A stretch of DNA of 64,000 bases, from positions 930,001 through 994,000 of the forward strand of contig NZ_CP141179.1 in assembly GCF_035599575.1 (NCBI RefSeq), in the 5' to 3' direction. The position numbers and the translations under genes were made by a program. This document shows, one piece after another, positions 58,987 to 64,000 of the stretch. Below the pieces are notes generated by a model. The model saw only the letters and a list, made by a program, of their open reading frames with translations, ran no database searches and was not told the origin of the DNA. Position 1 is the stretch's first letter; each line of letters begins with the position of its first letter. The DNA is from Roseovarius sp. Pro17 (GTDB taxonomy: Bacteria; Pseudomonadota; Alphaproteobacteria; Rhodobacterales; Rhodobacteraceae).

Positions 58987-59415
58987 TGAGGGCCGCAAAT
59001 CCCGCTGGCTATGCGCATTTGATGCCACCGCACGTCTGAGGGCTGGCCGGAGATGCCCGGCAAAGCCGCCGAGGGGGCGTGTCATCAGTGATGGGAATTG
59101 TCTGCCATGAGAGCCGGTTCACAAATCTTCTCTTTGGCCAAAGTCAAAGAGATATGGCCAACATTTTACGGACTCTTAATGAGCGTTAATGAATGTGGCC
59201 AGCGTTCCACGTTTCTTGGCAGAAATATACGCAAACTGGCGGACATGTCGCTGCATGCCGCGGAGGGTGCGCGTCGATGACAAGAAAAAGGAACGGCAAG
59301 CAGTCGAACCACTGACGTTAAATTTGAGCAAGGATGTGCAGGTCTATGACCAGAACATCTGATCCACCCGGTGGCGATGCTTGCAAAAATCCGATTGATG
59401 AACAGGATAGAAACG
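58987..59415 (+). other. Intergenic region upstream of phaC
   Basis: About 430 bases. An imperfect inverted repeat with one bulge, TGGCCAACATT (59155-59165) and AATGTGGCCA (59192-59201), is the main structure and might be an operator or hairpin. Short frames here have no support. Confidence 0.4.
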
Positions 59416-61299
59416 ATGGCACAGTCAAACAAGAAACGTAAAGCGCAGAAAAGTAACGTTGCGCAGATGCGGCCCCGGCCCGAGGCAACGGACAAAAACA
59501 GCCCGCCCCGGATCAAAGCGCCAGAGTTTGATCCATCCAAAGAGCCGATTCCGCCAGAGCTGGGCCTGCACTGCGACCGGGTCAGGCCAGACAACTTCAG
59601 CACACAAAGTCTGGATCGTGCGTTAAAGGCGCAGCTCGCCCGCCTGACGATGGGGGTGACGCCGTTTGGATTGTCGACGAGTATCTTTAACTGGTGGATA
59701 CATCTGGCCAGCTCGCCGGGAAAACAGGTGCAGTTGATGGAAAAGGCGGCCCGCAAAGCCGCGCGTTTTGCGATTGCTTCGGGCCAACAGGGCAGGGCAA
59801 CTCCGTGCATCCTACCATTGGAACACGACAAGCGGTTCGACGCATCCGAATGGCAGCAATGGCCATACAACCTGATCTACCAGAACTTTCTGCTGACGCA
59901 GCAATGGTGGTACAATGCCACCAACGATATTGATGGCATGTCGCGACGCGACGAGCAGGTCGTGTCGTTCATCACGCGCCAAATCCTCGACATGATGTCG
60001 CCATCCAACAGGCTATGGACCAACCCCGAAGTGATCGCCCAGACCGTCAAAGAGGATGGTGCCAACCTTGTCCGTGGCTGGCAGAGCCTGATTGAGGATT
60101 TGGAGCGCACGATATCCGGCCAGCCAGCCGTCGGGTCAGAGGATTATCTGCCGGGCCGCGATGTGGCCGTGACGCCGGGCAAAGTCGTCTTTCGATCGCA
60201 TTTGCTGGAGTTGATTCAGTATGCCCCCCAAACTGATGCTGTCACCTCCGAGCCGATCATGATCGTTCCGGCATGGATCATGAAATATTACATCCTTGAT
60301 CTGTCGCCGCATAATTCACTGGTGCGCTATCTGGTCGAAAAAGGCTTCACCGTCTTTATGATTTCTTGGCGCAACCCCGATGCGCAGGATCGCGATCTGG
60401 GAATGAGTGACTACCTCAATGCGGTGGGTGAAGCGCTGGATGCCGTCAACCGTATCGTTCCGGACATGCCGATCCACGGCGTTGGATATTGTCTGGGCGG
60501 CACGCTTTTGTCGGCCAAGGCGGCGCAGATGGCGCGTGATCACGATGACCGGCTGAAAACCTTGTCCCTGCTCGCCGCTCAGATTGATTTCAAAGATCCA
60601 GGTGAATTGCAGCTGTTCATCAGCGAAAGCGAGGTGTCATTCCTGGAACACATGATGTGGGATCAGGGATATCTTGACACGAAACAGATGGCGGGGGCAT
60701 TCCAACTGCTCCGATCAAGTGATCTGATCTGGTCGCGCTACGTGCATGAATTTCTGATGGGTAAACCGCAGCCGATGTTTGATCTGATGGCATGGAATGC
60801 CGATGCGACGCGTATGCCCTACAAGATGCATAGTGAATATCTGCGCAGCTTCTATCTGAACAACGAACTGTCGCAGGGCCAATATCAGGTCGGTGGCAGG
60901 CCCGTCGCGGTGACCGATATTTCGGCTCCGGTGTTCGGCGTTTCCACGACGGGTGATCATGTGGCACCTTGGCAGTCGGTCTATAAAATTCATCTGTTGA
61001 TGGATACTGACGTCACATTTGTTCTGACCTCTGGGGGGCATAACGCCGGGATCGTCAGCGAACCCGGTCACGCGGGCCGCAGCTATCAAATCACGGCGAC
61101 GCCGGATGGGGCCAACTATGTGGCACCCGAAGACTGGCGCGCGAACGCGCCGCTTGAGGAGGGATCGTGGTGGCCGGAACTGGTGACATGGCTGCGCGGC
61201 CATTCCAGCGGAACCGGAAAGCCACCCCAGATGGGTAGCGGTAAAAGCGGGGCCGCGCCATTGGGTGACGCGCCGGGCACTTACGTCTTTCAGCGCTGA
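59416..61299 (+). CDS. phaC: Class I polyhydroxyalkanoate synthase PhaC (627 aa)
   Basis: Polymerises hydroxyacyl-CoA into PHA granules. The lipase-box-like nucleophile is Cys in GVGYCLGGTLLS. The catalytic Asp lies in TTGDHVAPW and the His in SGGHNAGIV. The N-domain has NWWIHLASSPGKQ and FDASEWQQWPYN---QNFLL typical of class I. The first 60 residues are Lys/Arg/Pro-rich and variable. I chose ATG 59416; the frame opens 15 codons earlier. It sits next to phosphotransacetylase and acetate kinase, linking carbon storage and acetyl-CoA overflow. Confidence 0.95.
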   Translation: MAQSNKKRKAQKSNVAQMRPRPEATDKNSPPRIKAPEFDPSKEPIPPELGLHCDRVRPDNFSTQSLDRALKAQLARLTMGVTPFGLSTSIFNWWIHLASSPGKQVQLMEKAARKAARFAIASGQQGRATPCILPLEHDKRFDASEWQQWPYNLIYQNFLLTQQWWYNATNDIDGMSRRDEQVVSFITRQILDMMSPSNRLWTNPEVIAQTVKEDGANLVRGWQSLIEDLERTISGQPAVGSEDYLPGRDVAVTPGKVVFRSHLLELIQYAPQTDAVTSEPIMIVPAWIMKYYILDLSPHNSLVRYLVEKGFTVFMISWRNPDAQDRDLGMSDYLNAVGEALDAVNRIVPDMPIHGVGYCLGGTLLSAKAAQMARDHDDRLKTLSLLAAQIDFKDPGELQLFISESEVSFLEHMMWDQGYLDTKQMAGAFQLLRSSDLIWSRYVHEFLMGKPQPMFDLMAWNADATRMPYKMHSEYLRSFYLNNELSQGQYQVGGRPVAVTDISAPVFGVSTTGDHVAPWQSVYKIHLLMDTDVTFVLTSGGHNAGIVSEPGHAGRSYQITATPDGANYVAPEDWRANAPLEEGSWWPELVTWLRGHSSGTGKPPQMGSGKSGAAPLGDAPGTYVFQR

Positions 61300-61408
61300 T
61301 TTTTGCGAAACGCGGCGCAACACTCATATGGCACGTTGTATTTCGGGCTATCCCTGCATCAGGTATAGCCCGAAACGCTTTGGCCGAGCTTCAAAGGATA
61401 GAATAAAC

Positions 61409-62377
61409 ATGAATGATGATGTCACTTCTCATACTCCATCTGGTTGGCGCCCCGACCGACTGGATCGACTTGAGCAGCTCGCGCGCGACGCTGGCGCGAT
61501 CCGGGTCGCGGTTATCTATCCGGTGGACGGTCCCAGCCTGACCGGCGCGATCGAGAGCCAAAAAAGGGGCCTGATCGAGGCTGTTCTGATTGGCCCCGAG
61601 GCAAGGATCAGACAGGTGGCCGAGGAGGAGGGTCTGTCGCTCGGCAGCACGCAGATCATCGCGGCGGACACCCCGGAAAAGGCCGCCAGCATGGCCGTCG
61701 ACCTCGCCATTTCCGGCAAGGTCGAAGGGCTCAAGAAGGGCGCGATAAAGACCAATATCCTGATGCATGCCGTCATTTCGGAAAAGGCAATGAGGACAGC
61801 CCGCCGGATGAGCCATGTCTTTGCGATCGATGTGTCCAGCTATGCGCGGCTGCTGTTCGTGTCGGATGCGGCAATCAACATCCGCCCCGACCTTGGCACG
61901 CTGCGCGATATTACTGCGAACGCCATTGACCTGACCCACGCGCTGGGGATTGAACGCCCCAAGGTCGCGCTGCTTTCGGCCTCGGAGAATATCAACGAAA
62001 AGATCGAGTCGACGATTTTCGCCGCCGCGATCTGCAAGATGGCCGATCGTGGCACGATTTCGGGCGCCGACGTCGACGGGCCGCTGGCCATGGACCTGGC
62101 GATTTCGCCCAAGGCGGCAGCGATCAAGGGGATCGTATCGAACGTTGCGGGTCATGCCGATATCCTGATCGTGCCGGATCTGGTGTCGGGCAATATTCTG
62201 GTCAAGGACCTCGATTATCTGGCCCAAGCTGAGACAGCCGGCATCGTCATGGGCGCCGCGGTGCCGATTGCCCTGACTAGCCGGGCCGACACCGTGGAAC
62301 AACGCTGCGCGTCTGCCGCACTGGTCGTCCTCGTCGCCGCAGCAAGGAAAAAGGCGGAGGGCCTGATTAATGGCTGA
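61409..62377 (+). CDS. pta: Phosphate acetyl/butyryltransferase (322 aa)
   Basis: PTA/PTB-fold enzyme that exchanges acetyl-CoA and phosphate for acetyl phosphate. Recognisable segments are AIESQKRGLIEAVLIGPEARI, LKKGAIKTNILMHAV and ISGADVDGPLAMDLAIS. It lacks the MaoC domain found in longer alphaproteobacterial homologues and is close to the stand-alone Ptb/Pta size. An AAAGGA site lies 10 bases before ATG 61409. Its stop overlaps ackA by 8 bases. Acetyl versus butyryl preference cannot be decided. Confidence 0.9.
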   Translation: MNDDVTSHTPSGWRPDRLDRLEQLARDAGAIRVAVIYPVDGPSLTGAIESQKRGLIEAVLIGPEARIRQVAEEEGLSLGSTQIIAADTPEKAASMAVDLAISGKVEGLKKGAIKTNILMHAVISEKAMRTARRMSHVFAIDVSSYARLLFVSDAAINIRPDLGTLRDITANAIDLTHALGIERPKVALLSASENINEKIESTIFAAAICKMADRGTISGADVDGPLAMDLAISPKAAAIKGIVSNVAGHADILIVPDLVSGNILVKDLDYLAQAETAGIVMGAAVPIALTSRADTVEQRCASAALVVLVAAARKKAEGLING

Positions 62378-63587
62378 AAAACTGGTCGTGACCTTCAACG
62401 CCGGATCGTCAAGTCTGCGCTGCGGTATCTTTCGCCAAAGTGAGGCTGGGCCCGTCCAGGTGCGAAATTTCCACATCCGTGGATTGCCGGACGAAATGGT
62501 GCTGACCGAAAAAGATCTGGTCGCTGGAACGCAGACGGAAACCGAACTGGGAACGCCGACAAGCGCAGACAGCGCCCATCCCGAAGCATTGGCCCATATG
62601 CTTGCGCGGCTGGATGAGGTATCGGGCCTTGGCACGATTGTCGCGTTCTCTCATCGCATCGTTCACGGTGGGGCAGACTACTTGGCACCCATTCTGATCG
62701 ACGATGACGTTCTTGCGCAGCTCAAGACGCTCGAGCCTCTGGCACCCAGTCACCAACCGCACAACCTGCGCCCAATCCGGCAGGTCCAAGAGCATTATCC
62801 GGGCATCCCGCAGATTGGATGTTTCGACACCGCGTTTCACCGCACACAGCCGCGTCATGCGCAGATTTTCGGCCTTCCGCGCGCCCTGACGGAGGACGGC
62901 ATCCTGCGCTATGGATTTCACGGCCTGTCCTACGATTATATCGCGCACAAGCTGGAACGCTCGTACCCCGATCTGGCAGCAAAGCGGATCATCGTGGCGC
63001 AGCTAGGGCGCGGGGTCAGCATGTGTGCGCTGAAAAACGGGCAAAGCATCGCCACGACGATGGGCCTGACGGCGCTGGACGGACTGCCGATGGGGGTGCG
63101 CTGCGGTGCGTTGGACCCCGGCGTAGTTCTGCATCTGATCATGGATCGTGGTCATAGTCCCGAAGAGGTGCGCGATATGCTGTACGAGCGGTCCGGCCTG
63201 CTGGGCGTGTCGGGGATCAGCGGTGAAATGAACGATCTACTGGCCAGTGACCGCACTGAGGCCGCTGAGGCGGTGGACTATTTTGTCTATCAATGCGGGC
63301 GCAATTTCGGATCGCTGGCGGCGGCATTGGGCGGGGTGGATGGCGTCGTCCTGACGGGCGGCATGGGCGAACACATTCCCGATTTGCGCGCGCGGCTGGT
63401 CAACGAACTGGCTTGGCTTGGGGCAGATCTGGACGAATCCGCGAACAGGGACGGTGGGCCATACCTGACCACCTCTCAGAGCCGTTTGCCGGTCTTAATG
63501 CTTCCAACGGACGAAGAGCGGGTTCTGGCGCGCCGGGCCTATGATCTGCTGGCGAGCGATGTTGGCCGCGATTACATGCGCGCCTGA
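62370..63587 (+). CDS. ackA: Acetate kinase (405 aa)
   Basis: Makes ATP from acetyl phosphate. ASKHA-fold signatures: FNAGSSSLRCG at the N-terminus, SHRIVHGG near residue 93, CFDTAFHRTQP, RYGFHGLSYDYIA, and the C-terminal adenosine segment GGMGEHIPDLR. Some loops are unusual for the family (LGRGVSMCALKNG and MGVRCGALDPG), but the catalytic Arg, His and Glu are kept. Together with pta it gives a second substrate-level ATP source in this island. Confidence 0.94.
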   Translation: MAEKLVVTFNAGSSSLRCGIFRQSEAGPVQVRNFHIRGLPDEMVLTEKDLVAGTQTETELGTPTSADSAHPEALAHMLARLDEVSGLGTIVAFSHRIVHGGADYLAPILIDDDVLAQLKTLEPLAPSHQPHNLRPIRQVQEHYPGIPQIGCFDTAFHRTQPRHAQIFGLPRALTEDGILRYGFHGLSYDYIAHKLERSYPDLAAKRIIVAQLGRGVSMCALKNGQSIATTMGLTALDGLPMGVRCGALDPGVVLHLIMDRGHSPEEVRDMLYERSGLLGVSGISGEMNDLLASDRTEAAEAVDYFVYQCGRNFGSLAAALGGVDGVVLTGGMGEHIPDLRARLVNELAWLGADLDESANRDGGPYLTTSQSRLPVLMLPTDEERVLARRAYDLLASDVGRDYMRA

Positions 63588-63695
63588 CAGCAGTAAACCG
63601 TCAGGTCACATTTGAATCAGAGGCAATAAAGCTAGAAAAGCTGCCGCCGAACCAACCTTGTTGCTCATCAGTCGCTCAACACCTTTGACGCACGA

Positions 63696-63983
63696 TCACG
63701 AAAACCGTTTTCGGGCGCGCTTCATGGCTTCGCCCATTTCGTCCCACGCCGCCTCGACGCCAGACTTCATGTCTTTCCATGCCTCGCCCTGAGCGCGCTG
63801 CAACTCTTCCATCCGCGTCTCGGCCTTTTTCTGATGCTCGCGAAGCTCATCGACTTCTTGCATGTATTTCAGTCGCGCGTCGGCCTGCGCCTGTTCTGCC
63901 TTGGCGCGCAGCTTGGCGATCTGCGCCTTCCATTCGTCAAGCTGCGCTTGCAACTTGTCCTGATAGGCGTCTTTGCGATCCAT
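63696..63983 (-). CDS. Coiled-coil stress protein, sll1863-like (95 aa)
   Basis: The whole chain is a charged amphipathic helix (YQDKLQAQLDEWKAQIAKL then MQEVDELREHQKKAETRMEELQ and W--M--GVE-AWDEM--A), the pattern of the small sll1863-family stress-response proteins. There is no signal peptide or membrane segment. It starts at ATG 63983 with a GAGGAGTAG-like site upstream at the window edge. Convergent with ackA. Function unknown; members often sit beside Usp, antiporter and fermentation genes. Confidence 0.8.
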   Translation of the reverse strand: MDRKDAYQDKLQAQLDEWKAQIAKLRAKAEQAQADARLKYMQEVDELREHQKKAETRMEELQRAQGEAWKDMKSGVEAAWDEMGEAMKRARKRFS

Positions 63984-64000
63984 CTCATCTACTCCTCAGC

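Overview
The window looks like a chromosomal stretch of an alphaproteobacterium of the Rhodobacterales (roseobacter-type). The grounds are moderately high GC, ATGA-coupled operons, an opgG-opgI-opgH-opgC glucan operon in the order described for Rhodobacter sphaeroides, a DUF1127 protein, class I PHA synthase, and FNR-type sites matching TTGAT-N4-ATCAA. I saw no rRNA, tRNA, CRISPR array or prophage.

Layout. 0-4 kb: the end of a COG4315 protein, a SAM methyltransferase, a probable methanethiol S-methyltransferase (MddA-like), a prephenate/arogenate dehydrogenase-like protein and an EEP-fold nuclease/phosphatase. 4-5.3 kb: an IS21 istB remnant and non-coding DNA. 5.3-10.1 kb: osmoregulated periplasmic glucan synthesis and succinylation. 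10.2-14.5 kb: a TetR regulator divergent from an Fe-S flavin demethylase/oxidoreductase, then a drug-type MFS exporter. 15.0-19.8 kb: a urease operon ureABCFDG without ureE, with an N-terminally extended UreB, an Ala in place of the flap Cys of UreC, and a His-rich tail on UreG. 20.4-25.6 kb: a lysozyme-inhibitor-like protein, an HxlR-controlled pirin/dioxygenase/esterase module with a clear operator, and an MFS transporter. 26-29.4 kb: oxidative stress genes (dps, DUF1127, a Fur-family regulator and catalase) and a switch-like structured segment.

29.5-41.7 kb is a zone of gene decay. It holds a frameshifted S8 peptidase, a dead L,D-transpeptidase, dsbA and dsbD with internal deletions, a histidine-kinase stub and ABC-exporter stubs. 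Intact genes lie among them: a di-haem RoxA-like cytochrome, a TlpA-type thiol reductase, a CPA1 antiporter with a cyclic-nucleotide-binding domain, and a tandem universal stress protein.

41.8-64 kb is a coherent low-oxygen/energy-stress island. A baeRF-type release-factor relative is divergent from a 12-kb run of tightly spaced genes: a YfcC/ArcD-like carrier, arcA, arcB, arcC, hdeD, the complete N-type ATPase set atpDCQRBEFAG, and a CBS protein. Then come a Crp-type regulator, a CbpA/CbpM chaperone pair, a site-2 protease with CBS domains, PHA synthase, phosphotransacetylase, acetate kinase and a coiled-coil stress protein. Two FNR-type boxes (43024-43037 and 57740-57753) sit upstream of the arginine branch and of the protease. 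The inferred logic: substrate-level ATP from arginine (carbamate kinase) and acetyl phosphate (acetate kinase) can feed an ATP-driven ion pump, while chaperones, PHA storage and possibly ribosome rescue support survival when respiration stops.
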